DNA of 64,000 nt from Marinomonas polaris DSM 16579 (GTDB taxonomy: Bacteria; Pseudomonadota; Gammaproteobacteria; Pseudomonadales; Marinomonadaceae): assembly GCF_900129155.1 (NCBI RefSeq), contig NZ_FQVF01000009.1:1-64000 (forward strand), given 5' to 3'. The notes below the pieces were generated by a model. That model worked only from the letters and a program-made list of their open reading frames with translations, was not told the DNA's origin and did not search any database. A program made the translations under genes and the position numbers. Positions 36,690-46,500 of this stretch are shown here, one piece after another (the stretch's first letter is position 1; every line of letters begins with the position of its first letter).

Positions 36690-38558
36690 GTGAAGTGGTT
36701 GAAAATAAATACTGTGTTGTTAGTGGCTGTTTTATCCTTGTGGATGCCGTTGAGTAAAGCGGACACTCAGTTCCGTGTCATTGTTGATGCCTCTGGCAGT
36801 ATGTTGATCAGTGATCCTGATAAGCTTACATCTGAGGCGTTGCGTCTTATTTCTAATCTTGCGCCTGAAGAAAAAGCCACACTAGGGATTTGGTTGTTTG
36901 GCGAGGAGCCTAGAGTGCTCTTACCTGAAGCAATCGTTAATAAAGCCAATAAAACTAAACTGGCGAGCTATGTAGATAGTTATGTGACGCAAGATGTCAA
37001 AACCGATTTAGAAGCCATTATCAAGCTTTTGTTGGAAACACCCGACTCGGGAAACCTAAAGCCTGGCTTTAATCGTCATTGGATTTTAGTTACTGATGGC
37101 ATGGTAGACATCAGTTTGGAAGAGGCGGTGAACAAAGCTTCTCGTGATCGTATTCTTAATCAATTAACGTCCAAGTTAGAAGAGCGTGGTATTCATCTTC
37201 ATACTATTTCTATGACGGGTTACACCGACAAAGCGTTACTTGAATCCTTGTCATTGCGCACTGACGCAACACACACTGAAGTCGCTATTCCTGAAGACTT
37301 ATTAGACACGTTTGACCGTATTTTCTCCCAAGCTTCACCCTCAGATGAATTACCATTCGATGGTAATCGTTTTACAGTGGACGATGCGATCCAAGAGCTT
37401 ACACTTGTTGTTTTCCACGAAAACGGTATACAGCCTCATATTGTCAAACCTGATGGTAAGTTATTGTCACTGGTTAGCAATGCCGAAGTGTCTGTCTCTA
37501 GTTCGGATCATTACACCCTAATAACAGTTCGCGGTCCTGCGTCTGGTACATGGCAAGTCAATAATGTTGATCTTGATCGAAGCAGCATTCGCGTGATTAC
37601 AGATTTAAGCGCGCAAGCAACACCTGTCGCACCCGTGATATTTCAGAATGAACCTATTTATTCAACTGTCGGCTTGTTTCAAAAAAATGAGCTAATCAAA
37701 GACGACAAAGTGCTGAATCTACTGGACGTAAAACAAACGTTAGTACGTTTAAGTGGCGAACAAAAAGAGACTATTTTCTCTCAGGATACGGTGAGAACGA
37801 ATGAGCAATTTAAACAGCGTTTAGACGGCATTAACGAACCGGGCAATTATGAGCTTGTCAGCTTATTAGATGGCAAAACCTTCTCTCGCCAGCTTAGCCA
37901 GTTTTTTACCGTTCATCCTGCTATTGAATTCGAAGGTACGAGTCCTGGCGGTAATTTAGTCGCGTTTTCTGCGAAGCCTGTGAACTTAAAACTGAACATG
38001 CTGCGTTCTAATGTGAAGCTTGAGTTTACCTACAATAATGGCACCACCGAGACGGAAGAAATGCCCCTTGTTGGGCAAGGTTATTGGGAAAAAATCATTC
38101 CAGTTTCTCCGGGCGATAATGTTAATGTCCGAGCTAAGTTGATTGGTATGACTCAAACTGGACAGCGTTTTGATTATTGGACGCCGATGTGGCACTTTGA
38201 TCGACAAGGAAATGGCGCGCCAATCGTTACTTTGGTGAATGGCGATATGAATAGTTCGCTCAATATGTCAGAACCTTCGTCTAACAATGATGTGGCTCCT
38301 GTGTTCGTTCCACCATCTGTGTCTATTGTCGACGATGTTGCAGAAACTTCTGATCCATTACCAAAAGAGAGTTCAGCAACGGAAGAGTCTGTAGCTGATC
38401 AAGTTTTAGATAAAGCAAACAATCTATCAACATCAGAATGGGTTTTGTATGCCGCACTAAATCTAGGAGGCATTGTGGTGATAGCTGGCGGTATATTTTT
38501 GTATCGTCGTATAAAGAAAAATCAATCCCTTAGAAGAGATGATCTAGACGATGTGTGA
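36690..38558 (+). CDS. VWA-domain membrane protein (TIGR03503-like)
   Basis: A 622-residue protein with a signal peptide (1-24), an N-terminal von Willebrand A domain with MIDAS motif DASGSM (33-38), a long periplasmic beta-rich region and a C-terminal membrane anchor (about 588-610) followed by a basic tail. It matches the TIGR03503 pattern of marine gammaproteobacteria; its function is unknown. GTG 36690 has AGGAG 9 nt upstream. Its 3' end overlaps the next gene by 8 nt. Confidence 0.85.
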   Translation: MKWLKINTVLLVAVLSLWMPLSKADTQFRVIVDASGSMLISDPDKLTSEALRLISNLAPEEKATLGIWLFGEEPRVLLPEAIVNKANKTKLASYVDSYVTQDVKTDLEAIIKLLLETPDSGNLKPGFNRHWILVTDGMVDISLEEAVNKASRDRILNQLTSKLEERGIHLHTISMTGYTDKALLESLSLRTDATHTEVAIPEDLLDTFDRIFSQASPSDELPFDGNRFTVDDAIQELTLVVFHENGIQPHIVKPDGKLLSLVSNAEVSVSSSDHYTLITVRGPASGTWQVNNVDLDRSSIRVITDLSAQATPVAPVIFQNEPIYSTVGLFQKNELIKDDKVLNLLDVKQTLVRLSGEQKETIFSQDTVRTNEQFKQRLDGINEPGNYELVSLLDGKTFSRQLSQFFTVHPAIEFEGTSPGGNLVAFSAKPVNLKLNMLRSNVKLEFTYNNGTTETEEMPLVGQGYWEKIIPVSPGDNVNVRAKLIGMTQTGQRFDYWTPMWHFDRQGNGAPIVTLVNGDMNSSLNMSEPSSNNDVAPVFVPPSVSIVDDVAETSDPLPKESSATEESVADQVLDKANNLSTSEWVLYAALNLGGIVVIAGGIFLYRRIKKNQSLRRDDLDDV

Positions 38559-39333
38559 GTTATTGGGCATGAGCGCCAATGTGCCGACCGATATATGTTT
38601 TAGTTTTTCTGGTTTACGTGCTCGTGGCGGGCGTACTGGTCCTCATAAAGATGGCTGGGGAATGGCTATGTATCGTGATGGCTATGTTTGGGCGATCCAC
38701 GACCCAAGACCGAGTGCTGATTCGGATATGGCGGAAGTCATCAGCAACACATCATTAAAATGCGATATCGTGATCAGTCATATCCGCCAAGCCAACGTAG
38801 GTGAGGTGTGTTTATTAAATACACATCCGTTTAGTCGTTTGTTATGGGGTAAAACTTGGACTTATGCTCATAACGGGCAATTAGAAGCAGCGGATTCCTT
38901 ACCGATTACTTTTCATCACCCATTGGGTAGCACAGACTCCGAGCGCGCTTTTTGTTGGATCGTTGAGCAACTACAAACACGCTTTGGTGATAAGGAACCA
39001 AGCTTAACAGAAGTGTCTGAAGCGCTATCGGCATTAGCTTTGCAGCTAAAAAAACGTGGTGTGTTCAACATGATGTTGTCTGATGGTGTGCGCTTATATT
39101 GCTTTTGTACCACCAAGTTGCATTGGATTACCCGTCGAGCGCCATTTAAGAAAGCCACCTTGTCAGATGAAGATGTCATTATTGATTTCAAAGAAGTCAC
39201 CACAGACAAAGACGTCGTCACCGTCATCGCCACACAACCATTAACCCACGACGAAACGTGGCAACAAATGGAAGAAGGTGAGCTATGTGTGTTTGAAGGT
39301 GGCGAAGTGGTTTGTCAGATCAAAGCGAACTAA
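38551..39333 (+). CDS. Class II glutamine amidotransferase (YafJ-like)
   Basis: The 260-residue Ntn hydrolase begins MCELLGMSANVP, so Cys2 becomes the N-terminal nucleophile after Met removal. GGRTGPHKDGWGMAMY and HIRQANVG, THPFSR, WTYAHNGQL are standard class II GATase blocks. YafJ-like proteins lack a recognised acceptor domain; the substrate is unknown. It overlaps the VWA gene and closes the core-gene run before the cassette-like region. Confidence 0.9.
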   Translation: MCELLGMSANVPTDICFSFSGLRARGGRTGPHKDGWGMAMYRDGYVWAIHDPRPSADSDMAEVISNTSLKCDIVISHIRQANVGEVCLLNTHPFSRLLWGKTWTYAHNGQLEAADSLPITFHHPLGSTDSERAFCWIVEQLQTRFGDKEPSLTEVSEALSALALQLKKRGVFNMMLSDGVRLYCFCTTKLHWITRRAPFKKATLSDEDVIIDFKEVTTDKDVVTVIATQPLTHDETWQQMEEGELCVFEGGEVVCQIKAN

Positions 39334-39391
39334 AGTCTATTACCCTTGAAGAAAGGGGAAGACGGAAGATGGGGTTGTTTTCTAATCAGCA

Positions 39392-39459
39392 AAAGCCAAA
39401 GCAATCCCCGTCGCTCGAGACTATCGTTTGACCTCGCTTATGGGATTTGCTTTGGCTTT
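39392..39459. repeat. 17/18-bp inverted repeat with one extruded base
   Basis: AAAGCCAAAGCAATCCC (39392-39408) pairs with GGGATTTGCTTTGGCTTT (39442-39459), leaving a single unpaired A. The 33-nt loop is C/G-mixed. It could be a terminator, or a recombination-type hairpin, because an extrahelical base in a long stem is a feature of attC sites. Confidence 0.7.
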
Positions 39460-39854
39460 CATGGTTTTATTAGTGAAAGCAGGTTGTGGTAATTTTTGAT
39501 TTTCAAGCAGGTGCCGACAACCTCTCTGGAAATCTACTTTAACTCGCGTTACATTTGCTACGTAAAGGAATCAAAAGCAAAGAAATTAATGGACGATTGA
39601 CCCTTCAAATAACTTCTTTTTATTCTTTTTAAAAGAACACAATACGCACGCTCATTTTTCCGGTTTTATGCTCTGTTGATGTTCCCTGTTGCCATTACAC
39701 CTAGGTGATTTGGTTTTATCGACACCTAGGCTGGCGTTCCACTGGTTTATTTAATTATGCTGATGATGAGATACTTGAACACTTCCTTGACAAATTGTGA
39801 AGTTATAGTGAGCAATGTCTAATAAGTGGATCAAACTATTTGTTGCGCTTATTG

Positions 39855-39878
39855 AGGCGGGCTGAAGTCCGCCTTTTA
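39855..39878 (+). terminator. Terminator-like hairpin before the ClbS-like gene
   Basis: AGGCGG/CCGCCT (39855-39860 with 39869-39874) with an 8-nt loop is followed by TTTAA. Short but GC-rich; it may stop upstream transcription entering the cassette region. Confidence 0.45.
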
Positions 39879-39907
39879 ACTCTTATGTTATGTAAATGGA
39901 GGAAAGT

Positions 39908-40423
39908 ATGTCCTCAGTTCCACAATCAAAAGATGAGCTGCTCTTTGCCATAAACTCGATATTTCCCAAACTTATGGACGATTACCGGATTGTTCCAGAG
40001 TCACTTTCACGTAAGTGCGAGCTTGAGGGTAATATAAAAGGAACACAAATTAGTGTTTGTGACACTGTTACCTACCTTGTAGGCTGGGGGAAGTTGGTCT
40101 TGAAGTGGCATAGTTTGAAGTCTCAAGGTCTTCCGGTGGATTTCCCAGATACTGGCTATAAATGGAATCAGCTTGGTTTATTGGCTGTCAGTTTTCATGA
40201 TGAGTACAGTGACTGGAAATATGAAGACTTACTCAAGGAGTTGGACTCAACTATTAACGAGCTTATCTCTTTAGTTTCAAGTTTAAGCAATGAAGAATTG
40301 TATGAAACGACATGGTATGAAAAATGGACGTTAGGTCGAATGATTCAGTTCAATACATCATCACCAATGAAAAATATGCGTACCAAAGTTAGGCGATTTA
40401 ACAAAAGTAACGGCTTAAGCTGA
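39908..40423 (+). CDS. ClbS/DfsB-family (DUF1706) protein
   Basis: The 171-residue protein matches the ClbS/DfsB four-helix-bundle family; the block VTYLVGWGKLVLKWH is characteristic. ClbS is a cyclopropane hydrolase protecting against colibactin, and relatives protect against other DNA-damaging or electrophilic compounds; this protein's substrate is unknown. ATG 39908 has a perfect GGAGG five bases away, and the ATG at 39896 overlaps that site, so the shorter form is called. It is followed by an attC-like element and resembles a captured gene cassette. Confidence 0.85.
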   Translation: MSSVPQSKDELLFAINSIFPKLMDDYRIVPESLSRKCELEGNIKGTQISVCDTVTYLVGWGKLVLKWHSLKSQGLPVDFPDTGYKWNQLGLLAVSFHDEYSDWKYEDLLKELDSTINELISLVSSLSNEELYETTWYEKWTLGRMIQFNTSSPMKNMRTKVRRFNKSNGLS

Positions 40424-40440
40424 TAGCCAGTACATGGTAT

Positions 40441-40504
40441 TTCTAACTTCAGTGAAGCATCGATGCAATCAGCGTGTTGTTCACTGCTTAACGGAGCGTT
40501 AATG
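40441..40504 (+). repeat. Degenerate attC-like site 1
   Basis: TTCTAAC (40441-40447) and GCGTTAATG (40496-40504) bracket an inverted repeat CAGTGAAGCA (40450-40459) with TGTTCACTG (40478-40486), leaving one extrahelical G. The layout resembles an integron attC site of the Vibrio-repeat type, but the arms are unequal, so this call is tentative. Confidence 0.45.
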
Positions 40505-40505
40505 A

Positions 40506-40697
40506 TTGTCATATTTTTTAAATGACCTAAGAAACCTGTTAGCGATGTATGAAGCGACGACGTTGAAAGAGCTTGAAGCCGAGTTTCGTTGTTCGGTAGA
40601 TGAATATCTTTTATCTTGTGAAGAGTTTGGGCGTGACGTTCAACAGCCATGTATAGGCTCATTTAATATTAGAACTGGTGAGGTGTTGCATCGATAA
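40506..40697 (+). CDS. Possible small cassette protein
   Basis: A frame of 63 codons begins with TTG just after the attC-like site; a 50-residue version starts at ATG 40545. Neither start has a clear ribosome site. The product (MYEATTLKELEAEFRC..., ending GSFNIRTGEVLHR) is unrecognised. Orientation and size fit a cassette gene, but it may not be expressed. Confidence 0.35.
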   Translation: MSYFLNDLRNLLAMYEATTLKELEAEFRCSVDEYLLSCEEFGRDVQQPCIGSFNIRTGEVLHR

Positions 40698-40762
40698 GCT
40701 AATGTGCATGCCCAGAAAACTACCGACATTGTGTAACCAAGATTGAGGCATATGATAGGCAT

Positions 40763-41134
40763 ATGAAAACAGGATTTGTGATGTACGCTTCTTCAGTTAG
40801 CCGATTGTCTGATTTTTATTCTCACGTCTTCGCGCTTAATAAAGTTGAAGGGGATAATTCATATGCTTTATTGGCGGATGGCGATTTTGAGTTGGTGTTG
40901 CTTGAGACAGAGGCTTCTAAAACGGTTTCCGACTTGCACTCTCCAAGAGCGAGTACTCCGATCAAACCAACATTTTTTATTAATACTCCATTAGAGATAA
41001 TTAGTGAGATGATTAAAAACAAAGGTGGTTCTGTCTTTCCTCCAAAAAATTGGGAATTTGGTGGCCGAAAAGTATGTGATGCTCATGACTGTGAGGGCAA
41101 TATATTTCAGTTGAGAATAGATCAAGATGCATAA
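40763..41134 (+). CDS. VOC-superfamily protein (glyoxalase/bleomycin-resistance-like)
   Basis: The 123-residue protein has the VOC pattern of one beta-alpha-beta-beta-beta repeat pair: FVMYASSVSRLSDFYSHVF at the start, a central FELVLLE, and CDAHDCEGNIFQLR at the C-terminus. Members bind metals or small toxic molecules; the substrate is unknown. It lies in the cassette-like cluster, and its TAA stop is inside the GCATAAC end of an attC-like site. Confidence 0.8.
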   Translation: MKTGFVMYASSVSRLSDFYSHVFALNKVEGDNSYALLADGDFELVLLETEASKTVSDLHSPRASTPIKPTFFINTPLEIISEMIKNKGGSVFPPKNWEFGGRKVCDAHDCEGNIFQLRIDQDA

Positions 41135-41204
41135 CAAAGACTAGTTGCTTGGGGCTTCGTGCGCTGGAGTGTTCTGAGTTTGGTCGCAGTTAGCAATGTT
41201 AGGC
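41129..41204 (+). repeat. attC-like site 2
   Basis: GCATAAC (41129-41135) and GTTAGGC (41198-41204) are the outer cores; the second fits the GTTRRRY consensus exactly, the first fits RYYYAAC at 6 of 7. The inner arms AACAAAGACTAGTTGC and GCAGTTAGCAATGTT pair with an unpaired A, as in genuine attC folds. Total length is 76 bp. Confidence 0.65.
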
Positions 41205-41223
41205 TTTATAAGGGAGATAAAGG

Positions 41224-41823
41224 GTGAAGCCAGAAGATATCGGGAAAGCATATAATCAAATCACTCATATTTGGAATAGTGAAGAATTTGATATAAATAA
41301 TGGGATTTCTCAGCACAAGAAAGCAATTAGTTTTGTTAAGAGTCGAGGCAACGCTTTGGACGTTGGCTGCGGTTGCACTGGACGCTTTATAGATTTACTC
41401 CAAGGTGAAGGTTTTACTCCATCAGGTTTAGATATTTCCGATGAGATGCTAAATATTGCGCGTAAAAAGCATCCGGATATTCGCTTTGTGCAAGGTGACA
41501 TTTGTGAATGCGAACTATCTGAGAAGTACGATTTCATAACAGCATGGGACAGTATTTGGCATATTCCTTTGTCAGAGCAAAGAAATGTTCTTACTAAACT
41601 AGTAGAAAGTCTGAATGTCGGTGGTGTGTTGATTTTTTCATTTGGTGGTACAGATGAAGAGGGTTTTCATACTAACAATTTTATGGGGCCAGAAGTTTAC
41701 TATTCGTCACTTGGTTTAAATGGTTTCCTAAAGTTATTCATTGAGCTTGGTTGTATTATCAGGCACTTAGAGTTTGACCAATATCCTGAACTTCATACTT
41801 ACCTAGTGGTAGAAAAAGCCTAA
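41224..41823 (+). CDS. Class I SAM-dependent methyltransferase
   Basis: A 199-residue Rossmann-fold methyltransferase with motif I ALDVGCGCTGRF, acidic motif II GLDISDEML, and FVQGDICE and YDFITAWDSIWHI. Acceptor substrate is unknown. It starts at GTG 41224 after GGGAG, and its stop codon lies within the GCCTAAC end of the next attC-like site, typical of cassette genes. Confidence 0.87.
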   Translation: MKPEDIGKAYNQITHIWNSEEFDINNGISQHKKAISFVKSRGNALDVGCGCTGRFIDLLQGEGFTPSGLDISDEMLNIARKKHPDIRFVQGDICECELSEKYDFITAWDSIWHIPLSEQRNVLTKLVESLNVGGVLIFSFGGTDEEGFHTNNFMGPEVYYSSLGLNGFLKLFIELGCIIRHLEFDQYPELHTYLVVEKA

Positions 41824-41868
41824 CAAAGAGTTATGAGAGATTACTAACGCTCAGCACTTTTGTTGGGC
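41818..41868 (+). repeat. attC-like site 3
   Basis: GCCTAAC (41818-41824) fits RYYYAAC and GTTGGGC (41862-41868) fits GTTRRRY, both exactly. The outer arms GCCTAACAAAGAG and CACTTTTGTTGGGC are complementary apart from two irregularities. At 51 bp it is a short attC and the best of the set. Confidence 0.7.
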
Positions 41869-41936
41869 TTCCCATTTTTCTCTCGCTGTGATTACTGTTA
41901 TTCTAGCGCCATTATTGGTGTAACAGAGTAGAACGA

Positions 41937-42185
41937 ATGATTAATGATAATGATGTAATTGAAACCTTGGACGAACTTGAGACGTTTCTACGTTTGGTTG
42001 AGGTGGGTGGTTTAGGTCTGAACAGTGTATCTGGCGTGGCGTTGGCGACGAATAATGCCAATGGTCGTCCATTTGTGGCAGTGCTGGATGATAATCAGCA
42101 GTTGGTGTTAGGGCGTTATGTGACCACCGAAGTATTTGAAAATGGTAAAGACATGGTTCGTTACGGTACGAAAAAACCGCATTAA
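41937..42185 (+). CDS. Small conserved-looking protein, unknown
   Basis: This 82-residue acidic protein (DNDVIETLDELETFLRLVEV, then RPFVAVLDDNQQLVLGRYV) is unrecognised. It follows the last attC-like site and has a bidirectional terminator downstream, so it may be a resident gene at the end of the cassette cluster rather than a cassette. No strong ribosome site precedes ATG 41937. Confidence 0.55.
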   Translation: MINDNDVIETLDELETFLRLVEVGGLGLNSVSGVALATNNANGRPFVAVLDDNQQLVLGRYVTTEVFENGKDMVRYGTKKPH

Positions 42186-42207
42186 TTGTGCTTTGCGTTA
42201 ATAAAAT

Positions 42208-42256
42208 AATCCCTCCTCTTGCAAGACATTAGGAGGAGGGATTCGAGTTTTTTATC
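42208..42256. terminator. Bidirectional terminator between the 82-aa gene and cysK
   Basis: AATCCCTCCTC and GAGGAGGGATT (42208-42218 with 42233-42243) form a perfect 11-bp stem. On the plus strand CGAGTTTTTTA follows; on the minus strand ATTTTATT follows. Confidence 0.85.
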
Positions 42257-42285
42257 GACATTTATGTCGACCTACATTTCGTTTA

Positions 42286-43251
42286 TTACTGAACCAATTC
42301 GTTGTCGGTAAATTCACCTTCAAACAAAGCGGTAGACAAGTAGCGCTCGCCCGAATCTGGTAATACTACGACGATTTTCTTGTCTTTAAATTCTGCTAGT
42401 TTGCTTAAGCGTTCCGCAGCAACGACAGCAGCACCACAAGAAATACCACACAAGATGCCTTCTTCACGCATTAGGCGTTTTGCCATGGCAATGGCGTCTT
42501 CGTTAGATACTTGCTCAACTCGGTCTACGATAGAAAGATCTAAGTTTTTCGGTACGAAGCCTGCGCCAATGCCTTGGATTTTATGTGGAGATGGTGTTGG
42601 TGTTTCACCGTTAATTGTTTGTGTGATAACAGGTGAGCTGGTTGGCTCAACCGCGACACTGATAATGGCTTTGCCTTGGGTGTTTTTAATGTAGCGACTC
42701 ACGCCAGTGATAGTGCCGCCAGTACCAACACCAGCGACGAAAACATCGATTTCACCATTGGTGTCTTGCCAAATTTCTGGGCCAGTGGTTTTTTCATGAA
42801 TTTCAGGGTTGGCTGGGTTTTCGAATTGTTGCAGCAAAACGAAGTTTTCGTCTTGGGCAATTTCTTCGGCTTTGGCAATGGCGCCTTTCATGCCTTTCGC
42901 TGGCTCAGTTAGAACGATAGTCGCCCCAAGGGCTTTCATGACTTGGCGACGTTCCACACTCATGCTGGATGGCATAGTGATGGTAATCGGATAACCACGA
43001 GATGCAGCAACGAAACACAAGGCGATACCTGTGTTACCGCTTGAGGCTTCAACGATGGATTTACCTTTGCTCAGAATGCCTTTCTTTTCTGCATCCCACA
43101 CCATGTTGGCGCCGATGCGGCATTTTACTGAGAAAGCAGGATTACGAGATTCGAGCTTTGCCCAAATATTTCCATTCCCGATACGGTTTAAACGTACAAG
43201 TGGCGTGTTGCCAATGGTAAGAGAGTTATCTTCAAATACTTGATGAGACAT
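42286..43251 (-). CDS. cysK: Cysteine synthase A
   Basis: The 321-residue PLP enzyme makes cysteine from O-acetylserine and sulphide. PLP lysine K43 is in [19 protein letters not shown] binds substrate, and [10 protein letters not shown] binds the phosphate. The [10 protein letters not shown] pattern is typical of CysK rather than CysM. ATG 43251 is used since AAGGAA lies 5-8 nt upstream; the longer frame to 43419 is not family-like. It is divergent from hrpA. Confidence 0.94.
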   Translation of the reverse strand: MSHQVFEDNSLTIGNTPLVRLNRIGNGNIWAKLESRNPAFSVKCRIGANMVWDAEKKGILSKGKSIVEASSGNTGIALCFVAASRGYPITITMPSSMSVERRQVMKALGATIVLTEPAKGMKGAIAKAEEIAQDENFVLLQQFENPANPEIHEKTTGPEIWQDTNGEIDVFVAGVGTGGTITGVSRYIKNTQGKAIISVAVEPTSSPVITQTINGETPTPSPHKIQGIGAGFVPKNLDLSIVDRVEQVSNEDAIAMAKRLMREEGILCGISCGAAVVAAERLSKLAEFKDKKIVVVLPDSGERYLSTALFEGEFTDNELVQ

Positions 43252-43515
43252 ACCATTTCCTTTTTGTTGTTGATCTGTAGTTAGTTGGTCTTTAGAGAGT
43301 AATGGCAACATCGTATTAGATGTGCCGCGAATGTTGTTCACTATAACCCTTAGGTTGGGATTGATGTTAGAATTTGCAACTATATAGATAGAGGTTTTTG
43401 TACAACAACTTAGCTTCACTTGAAGCGCTGTGCCACAACCTCGAATAGAAACGGCGCTTTATTTATTGCAACTATTTTCTCTGCGCCAAGTAAAAAGGAT
43501 ACAAGTTTACCTATC

Positions 43516-46500
43516 ATGCCGACAAATGCCGTAATGACGCGCGATCGTCATCTAATTGATCAAAAACAAGCGCAGCTTAGTAAGCGTCAAAAGGATGGTT
43601 TGCCTTTTGATCGTATGCAATCTGAAGTGAATGCTCTTATCGAAAAATCTGAGACTCTGTACCAAGCTCGTTTGTCACGTATGCCAAAGATTACCTACGA
43701 TGAAAGCTTGCCGGTTGCGGCTCGTGCTGACGAAATCATCAAAGCGATCCAAGAAAATCAAGTCATCATTATTGCTGGTGAAACAGGCTCGGGTAAAACC
43801 ACGCAATTGCCTAAAATGTGCTTGCAAGCAGGTCGAGGTATTGCGGGTCTAATTGGTCATACACAACCAAGACGAATTGCCGCTCGTAGCGTGGCTGAGC
43901 GTATCAGTGATGAGTTGCAAGTTAATCTTGGCGAGCAAGTGGGTTTTCAGGTTCGTTTTAGTGACGAAAGTAATGAAGAAACACTGATTAAGCTGATGAC
44001 AGACGGTATTTTGTTGGCCGAAATCCAACAAGATAAACGCCTTTATAAATACGATACCATCATCATTGATGAAGCCCATGAACGCAGTCTGAACATCGAT
44101 TTCTTGCTTGGGTATTTAAAGCAAGTCTTGGCGGCTCGACCAGATCTAAAAGTCATTGTCACCTCGGCTACTATCGACGTTGAGCGTTTTTCTGAGCATT
44201 TTGAAAACGCACCTATCATCGAAGTATCAGGTCGAACTTATCCTGTTGAAGTGCGTTATCAGCCATTGCTCAGTAAGTCTGACTCAGAAGAGCTAGACGA
44301 ATACCAAAGTATGGAGCAAGGCGTTTTAGACGCAGTAGAACTGCTGATCGCCGAAGAGCGACAATCCGGCTATCGCGGTGCGGGTGACATTCTAGTGTTC
44401 TTGCCGGGTGAGCGAGAAATTCGTGAAACCGCAGAAATTCTTCGTCGTGCCGAATTACGCAGCACGGAAGTCTTGCCCTTATATGCTCGATTGAGCGCTA
44501 GCGAGCAACAACGTATTTTTAAATCCCATTCTGGTCGTCGTATTGTGTTGTCGACCAACGTTGCTGAAACCTCGTTGACGGTACCGGGTATTCGTTACGT
44601 GATTGATCCGGGCTTGGCGAGAATTAGTCGCTACAGCGTGCGTTCCAAAGTCCAACAGTTGCCGATTGAAAAAATCAGCCAAGCCAGTGCGAACCAAAGA
44701 GCAGGGCGATGTGGTCGTGTGGCGGATGGTATTTGTATTCGTTTGTATGACGAGGAAGATTTTAACAATCGTGCAGAGTTTACCGATCCTGAAATTTTCC
44801 GTACCAACTTGGCATCGGTTATTTTGCAGATGGCCAATTTAAAACTTGGTGCGGTGGAGAAATTTCCTTTCGTTGAAATGCCTGAAAAACGAATGATCAA
44901 CGATGGCTATCGAGCGTTAACCGAGCTTGGTGCCTTGGACAAAGAGCGACTGACGCCGATTGGACGTCAGCTTGCTAAGTTGCCAATCGATCCTAAATTA
45001 GGGCGAATTCTAATCGCAGCCGAGCAGCACAGTGTTCTCAAAGAAGTGGCCATTATTGTTAGTGCCTTGTCTATTCCCGATCCTCGTGAGCGTCCGCAAG
45101 ACAAGAAGACTCAGTCAGACCAGGCTCATGCGGTAGATAAAGACGAAGATTCTGATTTCGCTGTGTTCTTGAATTTGTGGGAACGTTTTGAAGAGCAGCG
45201 TCAAGCTTTGTCGCAGAATCAATTACGCCAGTATTGCCGTAAGCAATTTTTGAACTTCATGCGCATGCGCGAATGGCGTGATATTCATCGTCAAATCATG
45301 ATTGCTTGTAAGCAGCTCGGCTTTAAAGAGGTGCAGCATGAAGAACGTCATTACGAAGCGATTCATCGCGCTTTGTTGGCGGGTATGTTTACGCAAGTTG
45401 CTAATAAAATGGAAGACAGCAAAGAAATGCTTGGCTGTCGTTCGCGTAAATTGGCGATTTTCCCTGGGTCCATGTTATTCAAAAAACCACCGCAATGGAT
45501 TATGGCGGCTGAGTTAATTGAGACCAGTAAATTGTATGCGCGAGTCACGGCGCGAATTGATCCTGTTTGGATTGAAGAGTACGCAGCGCCCTTTGTGAAG
45601 CGTCAATACTTTGATCCACACTTTGAGCGTAACCAAGGCCGCATCATGGCCCATGAGCAAGTATCGCTTTATGGTTTGGTGATTGTGGCGAAACGCAGCA
45701 TTGATTATGGTCATGTGAACCCTGAAGAAGCGCGTGAGATCTTTATTCGTTCAGGGCTGGTGGAAGGAGAACTTCGTACTAAACAGGCGTTCTATCGTAA
45801 GAACAAAGCTCTGATGGAATCGTTAGCAACTCAAGAAGCTAAACTGCGCAAACGTGACATTCTGGTTGACGATGAAACGGTGTTTGCCTTCTACAATTCT
45901 CGATTACCCGATCATGTTCGCAATCTAAAAAGCTTAGAGCATTTCGTTAAAACTTCGCCAGATGCTTTGTTAATGACTCGTGAGGATTTGATCAACCAAG
46001 ACGTTAGCGTCGATGATTTTGCCTTCCCGGATTCCTTTGGTTTGAACGGCGTCGCGTTACCGATTGATTATAAATTCGATCCAGGTCAAGCAGCCGATGG
46101 TGCGACCTTAAAAGTGCCAGTTGGTTTGTTACGTCAGCTGAGCTTAGAGGATTTAGGTTGGGCTGTGCCCGGTTTTATCAAAGAGCGCTGCGAAGCCTTG
46201 CTGCGTGCTTTGCCTAAGGCTTTGCGTCGTCGCTTTGTGCCGATTCCGCAGTTTGTTGATCGTGTTTATCCCAACTTGTCGAAAGACAAAGGCGATTTGC
46301 TTGAGCAGCTTAGTTTGCAGATTAAGCGCGAAACGCTGATTGATATCCCGCTAAATGAGTGGAATGCTGAAAAACTTGATTCACACTTAACGCTGAACTT
46401 AGAAGTAGTGGACGAGCGCGGTAAGATACTAGGTGTAGGTAAAAACCTAGCGCAGCTGCAAACTCAGTTTAGTGACCTAGTTGAAGAAAGTTTTGCAAAA

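Larger units (their letters stand above)
39334..39907. other. Non-coding boundary region before the cassette cluster
   Basis: No gene is supported in this 570-nt stretch. It contains a long imperfect hairpin (39392-39459), a CACCTAGG-based inverted repeat (CCTAGGTG 39700-39707 with CACCTAGG 39723-39730), a motif shared with the prophage cargo region (39645-39667) and a small terminator-like hairpin before the ClbS-like gene. Confidence 0.5.

Noticed and set aside
37312..37521. Open frame inside the VWA-protein gene
   Set aside because: It is out of frame within a well-supported gene and has no family match or ribosome site.
43252..43419. N-terminal extension of CysK by 56 residues
   Set aside because: The extension does not resemble CysK, and ATG 43251 has a good ribosome site and the family N-terminus.
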